64,000 nucleotides of DNA from Mauremys mutica (lineage: Eukaryota > Chordata > Testudines > Geoemydidae): contig NC_059082.1 in assembly GCF_020497125.1 (NCBI RefSeq), positions 24,016,965 through 24,080,964 of the forward strand, in the 5' to 3' direction. The position numbers and the translations under genes are program-made. Shown here piece by piece: positions 1 through 14,100 of the stretch; the first letter of the stretch is position 1, and the number at the start of each line of letters is the position of its first letter. The notes beneath the pieces are model-generated. The model saw nothing but the letters and a program-made list of their open reading frames with translations. It was not told the origin of the DNA and did not search any database.

Positions 1-129
1 AAATCTGTTTTTGTAACTTCTCCTTTGTCCCCCATTGGAAAACACAGTGTTGACTTAGAATGAACAGTAAGTAAGATGCAATAAGAGAATTCTGCCTGAG
101 TAATCAATCTCAAATGGTTTCTTCTACGC

Positions 130-333
130 CGGGGTTCTCGGGGGGGAGTCACAAGGTTATTACAGGGGGGGGGGGTTTGCGAGCTGTCTGCCTCCACCCA
201 AAACCCGCTTTGTCTCCAGCATTTAAAATGGTAAATATATAAAAAAGTGTTTTTAATTTATAAGAAAGGGTGGTCACACGCAGAGTCTTGCTATGTGAAA
301 GGGGTCACCAGTAAAAAAGTTTGAGAACCACTG
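130..333. mobile_element. hAT-like non-autonomous element with 8-bp target duplication
   Basis: The right end reads GTTTGAGAACCACTG, a typical hAT-type terminal repeat (CAGTGGTTCTCAAAC when reversed), and the left end holds a decayed GGGGTTCTCG. Flanking bases TTCTACGC (122-129) and TTCTAGGC (334-341) match at 7 of 8 positions, the target duplication length of hAT elements. It contains a G-run at 165-175. There is no coding capacity. It shares its terminus with the element at 55130. Confidence 0.7.
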
Positions 334-344
334 TTCTAGGCCAC

Positions 345-970
345 ACAACACGTGCCATTATTAAAACCCTGTTTTTAAGTTGCTCATAACTTTAACAACT
401 TTTAACTATTTGGGCTGAAATTATCCATGCTGGGTGTCTGCCTCAGGCTGAATATTTTTGGAAAAATTCAGCCAAATTGGTTCAGTCATTTACAAAAACA
501 AGGCTAGGAAAAAATGTTATTTTGCCCAGGTTACAAAATTCTGGTGACTTTTTCTTTGAGAAGCCTCCATACTTTGAAGCGAGGATTTGAACTTTGGCAA
601 GAGGATGGCTTTTGTGCCAGCAATATGGTTTTTGTAGTCCCCATGAAAACCCACCCCCAAATTTGGTCGAGTTTCTAAGATTTTAAAAAATTGCAGATTG
701 TACATGCTCAGTATAGGCTTGCTAGAGCTTCACAGATAAATGCCCCAAAAATTCTGTTTCAACTGGGCATGCTCCAGCTTGGGGCTGAATAGGACTTTCC
801 TTGCAATTGTAGCTCTGGGTTGCTGTGGTCTGGGCCCTGGACTGGCCCTGGAACCAAGAGCAGGTAGTCTTAATTCTGGCATTTCCTGATATTTGAGTGT
901 TTCACTTTGCAAACTTGATAATGTTCTTTTAACAATGTGTGTGTATAATATTGTATTGCAAATCATTTTG
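345..970. repeat. Probable reptile interspersed repeat, class unknown
   Basis: The wording of this stretch (for example TCTGCCTCAGGCTGAAT near 438 and GGGCATGCTCCAGCTT near 765) resembles a repeat recalled from turtle genomes. No terminal repeats, target duplication or coding motif were visible. This is recognition from memory only. The next stretch, to 1640, looks unique. Confidence 0.35.
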
Positions 971-2689
971 TAGAAATTCAGAAAAATGGAAATGTACTTT
1001 ACTTTACCAAGAACCTGTATATAAATGTCATTTTATTTCTCTATAAAGTATCACAGTGTAAAAACCAAAATTCTTATCCAGTGGCTTCAATCACTTTTTA
1101 TATATTTGATCCTTCCTTTGTGGTCACTGAGGTAATATACCGTTTCATTGACATCATTTAACTGGAAAATATAACTAATATAAACTCTTGGAATCTGAGT
1201 TCTTTGCTCTCATTTACAGTTAGAAGCTCCTTTACACAGCAGTATAAAGGGGTCTCGGTATAAATGTGACTCAGGACCTGAAACTATAACACACATCTCG
1301 CAGGGTTTTCGTTCCCATTTTTACTCTTCAAAACCAAGATGAGCTTTTACAGCTTATGATGGGTTAGACTCACTTTCCATGAATTACTTTGCAGCCCTGT
1401 GTTTATTTTGGTCTGTTAGCATGAATCTTTCACACATAGCTTGAATCCCTCTGGTGGGGGAAAAAAGTCCAGATTAGTTGCCAGGTAGCAGTAGATAGAA
1501 TACTGACTGTATATATATCAACTAGCCCCTAATCACCATAATATCATATTATGCCTCCTAAGTATTTTAAAATAGAGATAACAATAACAGTATCTTACAC
1601 TCTGTCTCCCTTCTCAGACTGTAGGATTATATCCTCTTATAACCTTTAATGAGGGAAGCCCTTTGACTGGCCAGCAGGGAATGAAAGAAATCCAAAACAT
1701 ATATGTGGTAGGGAGGTGGCCCTCCTGCCCCGTCTTCGATTCTCTGCTTAAACATTGTTTAGGCAAAGGTGAATGAAGCCAGCTGATTGGGTGTTGTTTG
1801 CCCTCCCCTCCTCTCGCAATTTAAACTAAATCCAGGCTTTTTTAAATCTCTTACCCGGGCCTCCCGCTCCTTAGTTGTAGATTAGGGGTTGTGTTGCTTA
1901 TGATACTACAGGTCTGACCAATCACCTCTTTTAGGGATCAGGAAGGAATTTTTCCTGTTGGACCAAATTGGCATGTAATCCGGTGGGGGTTTTGCCTTCC
2001 TTGCTGCCTCCTGGAGGCACAGTTGGGTTAGAAATGATAGGATTTGATGTTCCTATAATGCTGTTATGATTACTGACTCGTCATAACTTGTGACCAGTGT
2101 CCAGCGCAGGTAAAGGCTAAAAGACCCAGCTCCTAGAGGTAAATGAGACTCAGGATGGTACAGTTGGACCTTGCGGATGGCGGGAAAGAGCTTGTAGTCT
2201 TTCAGGACTAAAGTTCCTCCCACCCAATCTTGTGACCCTTCTCATTCCATGCCACCTTATGCAGTGTGTTTCACAACTGAATTGAGTCAGTGGGGTAGAA
2301 CAGGGAAGAGGGTCTACTCTGAGCGGTTTGGTTCCTCTAACCTGCACTGGAACCAGTGTAGACAATGGAAAACAATGTTGTGCCGCTCCCCAAGGTATAA
2401 TTAATAAATTTGCAATCTGCCATTTAAACCCATCCCAGGTGTCTTTCAATCATTCATCTGTTTCCACTGGGCAAACAGTTTGATGAGTTTTGATCATGAT
2501 TCTGTTTGTTGTTCGGGTGCATAAGTTGTTGAATGGATTGTGTGTGCATGAAGAAAGTATTCCAAGAAAGCTAGACACAAGAAATAGTTTTTCATTTAGT
2601 TCTGGAAGTGGTTAGTACCTCAGTAATTCTTCTCTCTTGCAGGAGAGTACCATAGTCTAAACCCAGCTGCCATGAAAGTTCTGTTTGCT

Positions 2690-3060
2690 GCAGTCATGAG
2701 CATTCCCTATTAGTTGGCATTGTTCTAAGTTCCAGTGGAATGTAGCTGCTGTGGAGATTATTGTCACCGAAGTGGAAGCAATCTTTCAGGTGGCTAGGGC
2801 CAATCCAATGGAGGATTTTGAATATCAGGACAGATACCTTGTATTCATTTGGGGAATCAGCACAGAGAGCACCGGGGTGATGCACTCACAGCAACCTCTG
2901 TTACTAAGAAGACAGGGTTTTGTACCAGCTGGAGCATTTTCATAGGTATGGCTTGATTCATAGAAAAGAGACGCAGTAATCATAGGAGAGGTTATAAATG
3001 CATGGATCACTGTGGCCAGGTAGGTGGAATCATCTTCCGGCTAGTCCCTGACAGACGTGA
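2690..3060. repeat. Possible LINE 3-prime UTR relic
   Basis: Phrases such as GAGAGCACCGGGGTGATG (about 2864) and GCATGGATCACTGTGGCCAGG (about 3000) recall a 3-prime UTR segment common in sauropsid LINEs of the L2 type. Small ORFs on both strands here have no domain motif. The assignment is weak. Confidence 0.35.
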
Positions 3061-4294
3061 GCATTTTTCACCATCAAGGCTATTCAGTAGCAATGAGGAG
3101 GTCCAAAAGGCCCCAAGACTGCTGACTGACTTAATAATCTGATGGAAAATGCCATCATAAAAGGAAAATAAAGGAGGCAAGTTTTTCAAAACACTTCCAC
3201 CTTCCCACCAGCATTACCTCAGTCTTCCTAATTTTACATTTCTCTGTCATCTGTACATGCAGGTGATGATTTCAGTGATCTTTTGAGAAATTTGGGAGTC
3301 ATTGTTGGTTACATTTGACTTAAAGAAGATTATACTGGGTTTCATACAATTTCATACATATGTGTAAATTTCATACATATATGAATTGAATTTCTTCCTT
3401 GTTTCTTGCTATTTGAGTGTCTCCCTTCATATGCTTACTTGGTTAAGCATTGACGTAGCATGAGTATGATACCAGAATGTTGGGTGAAATTTTTTTGATA
3501 TAAAATGATTAATTCTTGATATTGTGGAAAGGTTCTGATTGCTTAGGGAGCATTCCAGGAGTATTGCTAAATCAGCATAAACCTCAGGACTTGACTGAAA
3601 CAATAGTCCATTGTCACCTTTTTTCATATAAATTTCTCTCCCACAAAAAAAAATAATAAAAAATTGTAGCAGCAAAACAGCAATGATAGGATAGATATTT
3701 CAAGATTTAAGACACTTATCTAAACCCAGTGGGCCAGATCTCAGCTCATGTCTACTGATATAGCGACTTTGACTCCAGTGGAATAACACTAGTGTGCAAA
3801 AGCTAAGGTCTGGCTCTGTTTCTATATTACCGTGAGTGTGATTATTTCACTTTCCTAGAGTATTCCTTAATTATGCATAAAATAATTTATGAAAATTTCT
3901 TAATATTAGCTTGTTAAATATATAAAGAAAATCATATACTTTTTATATCTGCTTTATTGAAAAAATAAAATTTGAGATCAAGTGGAAAAAACATTGATTG
4001 TGATTAAATTAGTTCATTTCATACCCGTGTGTTGCAGAACTTAAGAGTTAGTTGCAAGCACTGGTGGAGGCTTTCATTCCCTTGTTGGACCTACCTTAGT
4101 ATTCAAGATGACCTCTGATGAGGAAAAGGTCACATTCTGATGTTTGTGCTGCAAAAACAGATGGCAAGAGAGAATGTATTTTATTACAGTGGTTCCAAGT
4201 AGTGATGCTTTAGTTAAAGCTGAGTTGCCATTTCTGACCCCGCTTTCTGGTTTAATATCATAGCCTTGTCAAATGCTTCAAGATCAGGCATCAC

Positions 4295-4310
4295 TTTTTT
4301 TTTTTTTTTT
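4295..4310. repeat. Poly-T tract
   Basis: Sixteen T residues in a row, not clearly linked to a retroposon. Confidence 0.85.
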
Positions 4311-5112
4311 AAAGAAAAATCGTAGGAACGGGTTAAGTAATTTTGGGTGCCAGTTTGTTTTCTTTCAGATGCTTTTCCCCTGTGCTATATATATTCTTTT
4401 TTGCAAAGAATATAATTCAGATCTCCAAAGAAGTACATAAATTACCTTTTAATAGTTCAAAGAGAAGCTGTTTTGAAATGAGTTAGCTATTAAATGATGA
4501 AAACTAGCGTGTGGAGAACCTACTTTTTGTCACTTTCCCCTCGGCATGAGTGCCCTGAAGAAACCTTTAAATTACCTAATAAAATATGGTACTGATTGCT
4601 GAACAGCTACTCACATTTTTCTAGCTTTGAATTTTCTCTTTTCGGTTTTAATAATCTAAAGCTTTATCCACATGGCAAGCCAGATGTATTTTATTTTCTG
4701 ACAATAATTGCAGCTTTCCAAGCTGTTTTGGAGCTACCACCACACACAAACCATGTTATTACATAATATTCTTGTTTATATGTACTTTAAACTTCAGATG
4801 GACCAAATCCTCCTTTATTATATTGGGACATATGTTAAGAGTGATATGAATATTATGGAAAATTAATAGTAAAGTCATATAGTAAGGTAGTATGATGGTT
4901 GCCTATCTTCTCTCCTTGGTTTGTGATATTTTTGGGGAGTAGTATTTCTGTGTATTATTTTTTACTACATATAGGACCAAATCATGAAGATTTTACCTGA
5001 GGCTTCTCTCTCAAACTGGAAATTCCATGGCAGAATCAAATGTGGAAATGTTCACATACAGATTTTAATTGAATCCCATGTTAAATTGAGGAACACATTA
5101 ATATTTGACAAT

Positions 5113-6224
5113 AGCTGAGAATAATGAACAAACTAGGGAAATGCAACCTAGATGGAGTTACTATAAGACGGGTGCATAAATGGTTGGAAAACCATTCCCA
5201 GAGAGTAGTTATCAGTGGTTCACAGTCATGCCGGAAGGACTTAATGAGCGGGGTACCACAGGGATCAGTTCTGGGTCAGTTTTGTTCAATATCTTTATCA
5301 GTGATTTAGATAATAGCATAGAGAATACACTTACAAAGTTTGCGGATGATACCAAGTTGGGAGGGGTTGCAAGTGTTTTGGAGGATAGGAGTATAATTCA
5401 GAATGATCTGGACAAACTGGAGAAATGGTTTGAAGTAAATAGGATGAAATTCAATAAGGACAAATCCAAAGGACTCCATTTAGGAAGGAGCAATCAGTTG
5501 CACACATACAAAATGGGAAATGACTGCCTAGGAAGGTGTACAGCAGAAAGGGACCTGGGGATCATAGTGGACCACAAGCTAAATAAGAGTCAACAGTGTA
5601 ACGCTGTTGCAAAAAAAGCAACCATCATTCTAAGATGTATCTGCAGGAGTGTTGTAAGTAAGACATGAGAAGTAATTCTTCTGCTCTACTCTGTGCTGAT
5701 TAGACCTCAACTGGTGTATTGTGTCCAGTTCTGGGCACCACATTTCAGGAAAGATGTGGACAAATTGGAGAAAGTCCAGAGAAGAGCAACAAAAATGATT
5801 AAAGGTCTAGAAAACATGACCTATGAAGAAAGATTGAAAAAAATGGTTTTGTTTATTCTGGAAAAGAGAAGAATGAGAAGGGATATGATAACAGTTTTCA
5901 AGTACATAACACATTTGTGACAAGGAGGAGGGAGAAGAATTGTTCTTAACCTCTGAGGATAGGACAAGAAACAATGGGCTTAAATAGCAGTGCAGCAAGG
6001 GAGGTTTAGGTTGGACATTAGGAAAAACTTCCTAACTGTCAAGGTGATTAAGCACTGGAACAAATTGCCTAGGGAAGTTGTGAAATCTCCATCATTGGAG
6101 ATTTTTAAGAGCAGGTTAGACAAACACTTTCATGATGGTCTAGATAATACTTAGTCCTGCCATGAGTGCAGAAGACTGGACTAGATAACCGCTCGAGGTT
6201 CCCTCCAGTCCTACGATTCTATGA
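5113..6224 (+). mobile_element. CR1 LINE, 5-prime truncated, reverse transcriptase frame broken
   Basis: This is a truncated CR1 retrotransposon, which copies itself by target-primed reverse transcription. The reverse transcriptase is recognisable in shifted frames: GVPQGSVLG in the frame from 5124, then SVLFNIFISDLD and the catalytic FADDTKLGG in the frame from 5180, and a C-terminal piece with [20 protein letters not shown] and [12 protein letters not shown] from 5693. The breaks between pieces are frameshifts or stops, so it is dead. The plus-strand 3-prime end is the CR1-like ATTCTATGA at 6216-6224. The left edge near 5113 is approximate. It is a typical short CR1 copy inserted in the sense direction of UNC13C. 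Confidence 0.88.
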
Positions 6225-6901
6225 ACGTTGGCTAATAGGGGCACTTACTAAGTTGTTGCAAATTGAGTTCAGAAAGAAAGGAGCTGGTGTTAATACCATA
6301 TTTGAAAGCATGACATACATTAAAGTTGATGAGGGAAGTAGCTTGGCCAAAATCACTTGCAACTTAAATGGTCAAGTAAGTAGAACATCAGGTATAAGTA
6401 ATTTGGTCAGAGCCAATGCGATGAAACTCACACTGATTTGACATTCCATTGGGTCTGAGAAGCAAGTGTACTTTATATATTCAGAGTGGGAGGGGTAATA
6501 TAGCAGGAAAAGTAATTAGCCGGAAGGTGTCAGATAAAACATGCTTCTCTACTTTAACATTGACTCACAGCATGCCCAGCACTTTCATGGCCAAATTAAA
6601 CCCTGGCATGAGAGGATACAATTCCCATTTGCTTTCTTCCCCATCCATTATACCTGAGTTGAATTTGGCCCAGCAGAATGCTGAATTAATGCAAATTACA
6701 CCCACTGAGCCAGTTATTTTAACTACTGGGAGGGAGACTTCAGAGCATCTATCACAGTGGGGAGAGGCTATGCCATCTGGAAAAGGAAGGAAGCAGAGGA
6801 CCTGACAGCTAGGAAGAAAGGGTGGGAGGAATGAGATTGCTTCCAGGGACTTTTTTTAACTGATGAGGGAAAGCTTGGATCCATGGGGGAGGAAAAATCA
6901 A

Positions 6902-6923
6902 TCTCTCTCTCTCTCTTTCTCTC
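6902..6923. repeat. CT-rich simple repeat
   Basis: A run of CTCTCTCT units with small interruptions. Confidence 0.85.
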
Positions 6924-7434
6924 ATGAGTATGTGTACATGTGGGTTTAAACACCAATCTACAATGTTGTGAATCTTTTTCTTGTTCCTTGCTTAATTATG
7001 GCAAGGCCTGTCTACTAAGCACCTTCAAATCTTCTGGTATTCCATCTTGCCTTGTCTTTAGGTGAATGCTTCAGAACCTTTGCTAAGGACCTTCCCACTA
7101 CCCTTGTTATTAATTTCACATTTCTGTAATATTATTCCTTTGGGCCTAGTGCACTGTCAACTTTTAATATTTTTAATTGCCTAATTATCTGCTCTGTTGC
7201 AATGGCAAAGCCTCTGAACATCTCACATTGCTCTCCGAGAAAATATATCTAAGTTCTTTGAATGTTGCCTTCCACTTATAGTGGCAATATTGAAGATAAA
7301 ACTCCATGTAGGCCTCAGTCACTGCCATTTTCTCCTGCCCCTCAAGGCCACAGCTGTCCTGTTGTAGGCATACTTGCTTTTTATGTATTTCAATAACTTC
7401 CCAGTGATCACAGATAATTATTTTAATTCCATTT

Positions 7435-7530
7435 ACTCTTGTTACCTTTTTTGTTAAATACTTGCACTCTATTATTTTTAGTCCCTGCCCCAAACAGTTT
7501 ACAATCTGCGGCTTCAGTCCTGCTAATAAT
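7435..7530 (-). repeat. Old interspersed repeat fragment (same family as 14380 and 19375)
   Basis: The reversed sequence contains an AAACTGTTTGGGGCAGGGAC-type core that resembles the GCGCTGTACAAAC repeat recalled from turtle genomes. It is short and diverged, with edges uncertain. Confidence 0.35.
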
Positions 7531-9774
7531 ATCATCTGCTTATGTGTGAGGCCTCATTGACTTCAATGGAGCTCCACATTGGCACTCCAGGACACCCATA
7601 TGCCATCAGTTGCAGAACTGAGGTCTAAACAGACAAAAGATGGATGGAAAGGGATGCACCGTGCAAGCAGAGTGATGACTGGCAAACCTCATTTAAGTTC
7701 CATGGTTTTGTTATGTTTTCTTTGTATGGGGTGGGCATTTATTTTAGATTTATTTACATACCTATATAAAATGTAAAATGGGTCAGGTGTGAGGTGAAGA
7801 GGAAAGGCAGGAGGGATTAATTAATAAGAAACACTTAAAACGAGATTGCAGACATTGTGAGGGAGGGGACATAGAAGAGAAAAGAAGCAGGAGGAAAGGG
7901 TAGGGAGAAATATGGAGGGCAGCGAGATTGTGATTGACAACAAAAGATTTGTGAGGGGGAAACACAGCCAATCAATAGAGGGGAAAGAATATCTGTACCA
8001 ATTGAAGGAGAGGGAGTCTGAGGTATCACCACTGTCCAGAGGCTGCTAGAATAAGTTACTGCTGGCATCTTCCTGGCTAGAGGATGGGTGGGGAGGAGGT
8101 ACGATTGCAAAGGTCCAGCAGGCAGTGGGGAAATGGGGGTCCTGACTGCGCTTCATCTCTCTTCTTCACCAGCCCATGTGTTCCAGGAGGTTGAAAGTGT
8201 CTTTAAAGTTCACTGCTGTCTTAGCTGTCCAGCAGACCTCTTTCCTTTATGTCATCACGACAGGCAGCTTTAGTCACTCCCATGACTTTTCACTGAACAT
8301 TTTAATTGTAGTTTAATTCTAATCCCAATATGCTTCTGATCACTACTTTTCAGAGTTTCTGCTACTGTAACATCTTGTATAATTGTTTTCATTATTTAAG
8401 ACCCAAGACCAAATTCAGAGATGATGTATAAGTTGCTCTTTAGTCACGGGGTGGGGATGGCGGGGAATGTGCAAGTGAGTGTAAGACTAGGTTGTTGTAA
8501 CTTACATACAAAGGAGCTGAGAGAAGGTATAAAAAAAGCACAAGTTAAAATAGATGGTGTCCTGCTTTAACTAATATGTCCATACACCTTCCTTTTAGTT
8601 GCTTTTTCTTCTATACCCTTCTCTCTCAGAATTTAGCATGCAAATAACTCCCGCATAGATTCCTCTACCCTGAGTGGACCAAATTCATAGATGATGATGG
8701 TAAGATGCAAGTTGGTATTTGGATGTGAGCGTATGAGAATCTGGTGATCTAACTTACATACCATGGGTGCTAGACAAAAGGTGTATATTAGACCCACTTA
8801 TTTGGATGTGCCTCTTAAATTTGGCTTCAGGTCTGATATCAACTATGTTAGCTGATGCACATATTGAGATCAAACCAATTTTTCATTGCCGCCTCCTAGT
8901 TTTTCCTTTCCATGGATAGGCTGTTAAAATTTCTCAGTATGACAACTCTTGGCCATTTCATGCTTTTAAAACATTTTTTCTATCAGCGTACATCCTAACA
9001 GTTGTTGATGATGTATAGTATACTCTTTTCTTTCCTACTTTTCTTATATCCAGGCCATTGCCAAATCCTGCTGTGTCTTTCTCCACAGCATTTCCAATAT
9101 TTATCCCTTCCTTTCCATTCCTTCTGCCAAGATGATAGTCCATGCTCTGGTAATTTCTTGTCTTGGCCTATTCCTCACTTCTTGATTTCAGCACTGGTCC
9201 CTTCCCGCCCTGCCCCTCCCCACCCCCACCGCCCTTTATTCCCTGTCTACTCACTTGCAGAGCTCTCTGTAACTCTCTCTCTCTGACCCCATCTTCTCCA
9301 TCCCCCCTCTACATTCCACACATGCTTTTTCTCCTGAATATACCCTTTGTCTCCTTTGGCCAGTCCATAATTCCTGTTGCTCTGTATGTTGGATCAGTAT
9401 CCTGGTTCACAGAGGCCATACTCCTTTCATGGAGCAAGTCTAATAACTTCTAGAGGAAAACTAGATTTTTTTTCAACCTCCTACCCCCACTGATGCTCCC
9501 ACTGCTCGCTCCTCTTCTTATGAAGTTCTTCCCATTTGCTCCACCTCTTCTTGAGGCTCCAGTTGCTAAAAAAAGAAAAACATACTTCATTGCTGCTTCT
9601 TTCATATCTGGCCACATGGTTCCCACCTCCTAGGTCTGGCTAGGACTCTTGCTGCCTCCTTTCAAAAAATCTAAAAGGCCACCGGCTCCATGAATCGTTC
9701 CATCTTCAAGGTCTCTACACTGTTCTATAATTGTTCTCTATTGTAGGATATTAATTAATTTCTGTGTCTTTAAC

Positions 9775-10055
9775 AGTATGTCTACATCACAAAGAAAGAC
9801 CCACAGTAGTGAGTCTCATGGCCCGGGTCAGCTGATTTGGGCTTCCAATGCAGGGCTAAAAATAGCAGTGTAGACGTTGGGCTCAGGCTGGAGCCCAGGT
9901 TCTGAAACCTGGCAAAGAGCCTGGGCTCCAGCCCAAGCCTGAACGTCTACACTGCTACTTTTAGCCCTATAGGACGAGCCCCGTGAGCCCAAGTCAGTTG
10001 ACCCAGGCTCTGAGACTTGTTACCACAGGGTTTGTCTTGATGTGCAGACACATCC
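9775..10055. mobile_element. Long-hairpin MITE
   Basis: The left arm (about 9775-9910) and right arm (about 9915-10055) are inverted copies: TAGCAGTGTAGACGTT at about 9866 matches the reverse of AACGTCTACACTGCTA at about 9941, and GGCTGGAGCCCAGG at about 9888 matches CCTGGGCTCCAGCC at about 9919. The outer ends are GTATGTCTACATCA-like and its complement, a motif common in sauropsid hAT-type MITEs. No coding capacity was seen. The family name is unknown. Confidence 0.7.
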
Positions 10056-10359
10056 TGAGACTGTAAGTTCTTCATAGCAGGGCTGTCTACTTGTTGGAAT
10101 GTTCCTTTAGTACAGCACGGCATATTCTGACAGTGCTACAGAAATAAAAATAATCCTTATAATAACTTTGCTCACTGAAATCTCGCTAAGCTCTGTCTGT
10201 AAGGACTCTTCACTTTTGCTCCTTTCTCACAAATCCCTCTTGATCAGGACATGCAGGAAAACGAGGAGAGACACAGGAATGGTTTAAACGGCAGACTATT
10301 ATTAACTTAACATTGGGGAAGGGCACTCTCTCTGCCCTGGCTCCCTCCTACCAAGCATC

Positions 10360-11130
10360 TAAGTGGGTCACAGAGTCATAGAGCTAAAGGGACCACTAGG
10401 TCTGTGGTCTCCCAGTTTGTCACAGGCCATCTACTCTACTCACCACCCACACACTAAACCCAACAACTGAAATCAGACAAAAATATTACAGCCCACAGAA
10501 GACTAGACTATTATGTGCCACAGGCAGAGAATAGGAAGGACAGAAGTGAACAAATTCTCAAGGCCCCTGCAATGTCAGCAAATGGATTAAGTCAGATACA
10601 CCCAAATAATCCTGGCAAATGATCCATACATGGCAGAGGGAGGTGAAAAAATGCCCAGGTCACTACCAATCTGACCTGGGGGGAAGTTCCTTCCCATCCC
10701 CATATCAGTTAGACCCTGAGCACTTGAGCAAGAACCAGCCAGCCAAGCTCTCAGTGCCACCTCAGAGGGCTCTCTCTCCCTGTCCAGTGTCTCATTTCCA
10801 GCCATGGCCATCTCTGGTGCTTCAGAGGAAGGAGACAAAACTCCCTCAGAATACTTGGGGCCGAGAGGTGAATTCCTTCCTGACCCCTGTAGTTGGCTGG
10901 CTGCAGCCCTAAAATGTGCTTTCAGGAACATAAGACATAAACCAGAAGTGAGCCCTGGGGCTATTGACCCTGCTCCCATCATACACTTGTACTTATACAT
11001 TTGTCCAGCTCTTTCATAAAACAAATTAAGTTTTTTGACCCCAACAACTGTTCCAGAACCTCACCCCTCCGATGGTTGGAAACCTAATTTTCAGAACAGA
11101 GTTACAGGTTTCTACTATATAACCCATATA
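10360..11130 (-). mobile_element. CR1-like LINE 3-prime fragment, degenerate
   Basis: A reversed CR1-type 3-prime end is suggested by CACAGAGTCATAGAGCTAAA at about 10369. Phrases such as ACTAGACTATTATGTGCCAC (about 10502) and CCTCACCCCTCCGATGGTTG (about 11059) recall reversed CR1 UTR sequence from turtles. ORFs here on both strands show no motif. The edges are uncertain and it may be two copies. Confidence 0.5.
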
Positions 11131-14100
11131 TCTGTTACCCCTGCAAGGGGAAAAAGCGTGCCAAAGAGGAACCTCAGTCTGCAAAGGCTTCAAGTCTCCC
11201 CTTTTCCCATAGATCCAAGGTCCATCAGCAAAATGCCATGTCTCTTCTGGGAGCTGGCCCTTTGGGCCTTTTATGCACACTGGCCACTAGGGGTGCCAGC
11301 GATTAATTTGGTTTCACCCCTACCCCCATTATGACTTTAGGCACTGTTCTGAGCAAGAGATAATAGGTAAGCTGTGCAACTCCCGGAGCAGGCCCGGGAG
11401 AGTTTGTGCCTCACCGATACCCCATTGAAGCAAATTCCCTCCTTGCTTCCCTTTTTTCTCTAGAAGGCTAGTAGTTTGCTGCTGGTCTACACTGATAGCA
11501 AATAACACCACTCCCTGTACTGGCTCATCTGCACTGGCTGGTGCATTGTTGCAGGTCAAGGTAAACATTCCATCCGCTCCCTGCCCCACATGCTCACACC
11601 TGAGGTTCTTACTCTCCCTACATTCCTGCACTAATGCACAATCCAAGTCACTGTCTAACCTAAAATGAGTAGCACCATATATAGTAAAATGAAAAGCAGT
11701 GCCTTGTTTTGTAACCAGAAGAGACTTAAAGGTTAGAGGTCACAATTGTGAAGGGAACTTGCTGCAAGCAACTTAGCGTAACTGACCACTCTCCGGGCTT
11801 TAAAAAAAGAAATCCTGCAAACAAACCAACAAAATGCATGTATTTAGCCTGCTAATTCCTGTCTGAGTCCTTTATACTCTAGAGCTCCACTGGCCACCAC
11901 TGGAGGTTGTTGCCCACCCACACAAATTTTGGCTACTCTTTGTCTCCTCTCATTTGTCAGCCCCACAGTATGCAGCATTGTCACAGCAAGTTTGAAAAGC
12001 AAAACCTGGGAGATATTTCAATTGTCCTTATCATAAACATTCTATTTTATCAGCCTCACCAGCGCACACATTTTCAATGTGCCCTATTTATAGAAATAAA
12101 AGAGAGAGATGGCAACAGACAGGCAGACAGAATGATTTAGTTATTAATGACTGGCTAAGAAAATTAATGCTGAATGAATCTCACAGGCTAGGTAAATTGC
12201 TGAGAGTTTAAGAAAAAAAAAAGATTGCTTGGTTCATCTATTAACTGTAATAAGATAGTGATGAAGCAAATCAAATATTTCCATGCCAAGTTCTTTTTCT
12301 TACACCATAATTAGTTGCACAAGATTAATATTTTTATATCTCTCTGAAGTTTATTATTATCAAGGGAAACTTGTTGAAAATTGGATGGCTAGAGCAGCAG
12401 GAGAAAGTAAACATTTAAAAAGTTAAAATGAACAGTCTTAATGTATCTAAGTACAAAAATCCATTTCAAATGATCTCCAAGTTCAAAATTAAACTGGAAA
12501 GAATCTCAAGTTTTCACTCCTGCCCAAACTTCATGGGCCAACTTCTCAGCTGGTATAAATCGGCATGGTTGTGGTCCAATATGTGGTCACCAAACAGATA
12601 GTGTAGTAGGCACAATGGTTTAAATTAAGGATCTCAGAAGGAAAAATATTACTGGAATTTCTGCAAAAATGAATTCTAGAGACCTAGCAGGCAGCTACGT
12701 GAATGTCCCAATCAGGGCAATAGACTTGAGGGTCTGTGAGCGTCTAACTGCTCATCCTTAACACCACTAGCCCACAAGAGAAGAGATGCATGACAAGGCA
12801 GAGGCTTGGTAAGAGAAGCGTAGTGATAGAAGCATTCAGACACTCCTGGAATGATTTACTTTGACTGGGAAGGGAATGTTTTAGCTCAGCCTCCGAGGTA
12901 ACAATATTTTACAATGATGCAATGGTATTACTGCTGGGATTTTGTGTAGTGGAATAAATCCTGTCTATTCCCCCAAGAATGAAAGGGGCCTTCTGGCTCT
13001 AGAACTGATGCAGTTCTACTACACAGTGATGCTGGCAGTATTCGTGGAGGCTGTATGTGGTGCCTAATACCACACAAGGCTTATTTCCATGGTTAATTGT
13101 TGAGGACCCATTTTAGGTGATCACAACAGCAACAAAGAATGTACCCAGGCATTGGGATAGCATATCGCCACCTTATTTTTTGTATAAAAGAATTTTTTTT
13201 ACCTGCTTTTGCATGTGCCAATTTGGAGCTGATGGGTAGAAATAAGCCATATCAGCAATCAGCAAGGTCTTAAGTGCAAATCTTTACCGGCTCATTATTG
13301 CCAGGTGCTGAGCACCCTTAATGCCCATTTTAGCCGTTGGAATGCACTCATGGAAGTGCTCAGTGTTATGCAGAATGGATCCCTACCGTAACTCCAGATG
13401 AGTTACCATAAATCAAAACAAACAACACCCGACACTCTCCCCACCTGGATTTCATTCCAGTCTTCAGAATCCAGCACCCATTCTTATAGCCTCTATTCTG
13501 AACGGCTGGGCAAAGAGAGAGGAAGACGGGAGATAGAGTTAATCCTTTCCTAGCTGAAGAGCATTTTCACTCTACCCTTACCCTTGCTGAATGCTGAGTG
13601 AATATTGTTAGCTTCTTTGATAAAGACTTATTTTCTTTTTCTGTAGTAAAGTTTTCTGCAGCTTCTTTTAGGGCGGGGAAATATTACACACACACACACA
13701 CGTTAAAAAGGGTCAGTGACTTAAAAAAAGAATGATTCAGGCTGGCAGCTTGAATTCTAAGCCCACTGCAAAACAATCTCCAAATTGCTGCAGACCTTGT
13801 CCTGCTACCACATTAGGGCAGGATGCCTATCCTTGTATCACATGAATTTGCTTGGCAAAGCGGAAAAGTAGTGATGGCCTGTGGGTTAAAAAAACCTAGC
13901 CGTAAAATCCTGAATAACAGGTTTTATATTAGGAATAGCAGTTCAGCTAGGCACTGCCAATAGAAACGATGATGATGGAAAGTGTGTAACATTAAAAGTT
14001 CTGTGCAGTAAAAATAACAGAAATTTATTCATCATTTTGTTACAATTTTGCTTAAACTCACATAGAATAATATTATCAACCTCTCTTTTTTCCATTAAAT

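Noticed and set aside
5807..5998. A minus ORF within the CR1
   Set aside because: It is antisense to the reverse transcriptase C-terminal piece.
10587..11334. Four overlapping ORFs up to 145 aa
   Set aside because: They lie in a degenerate CR1-like repeat and have no motif.
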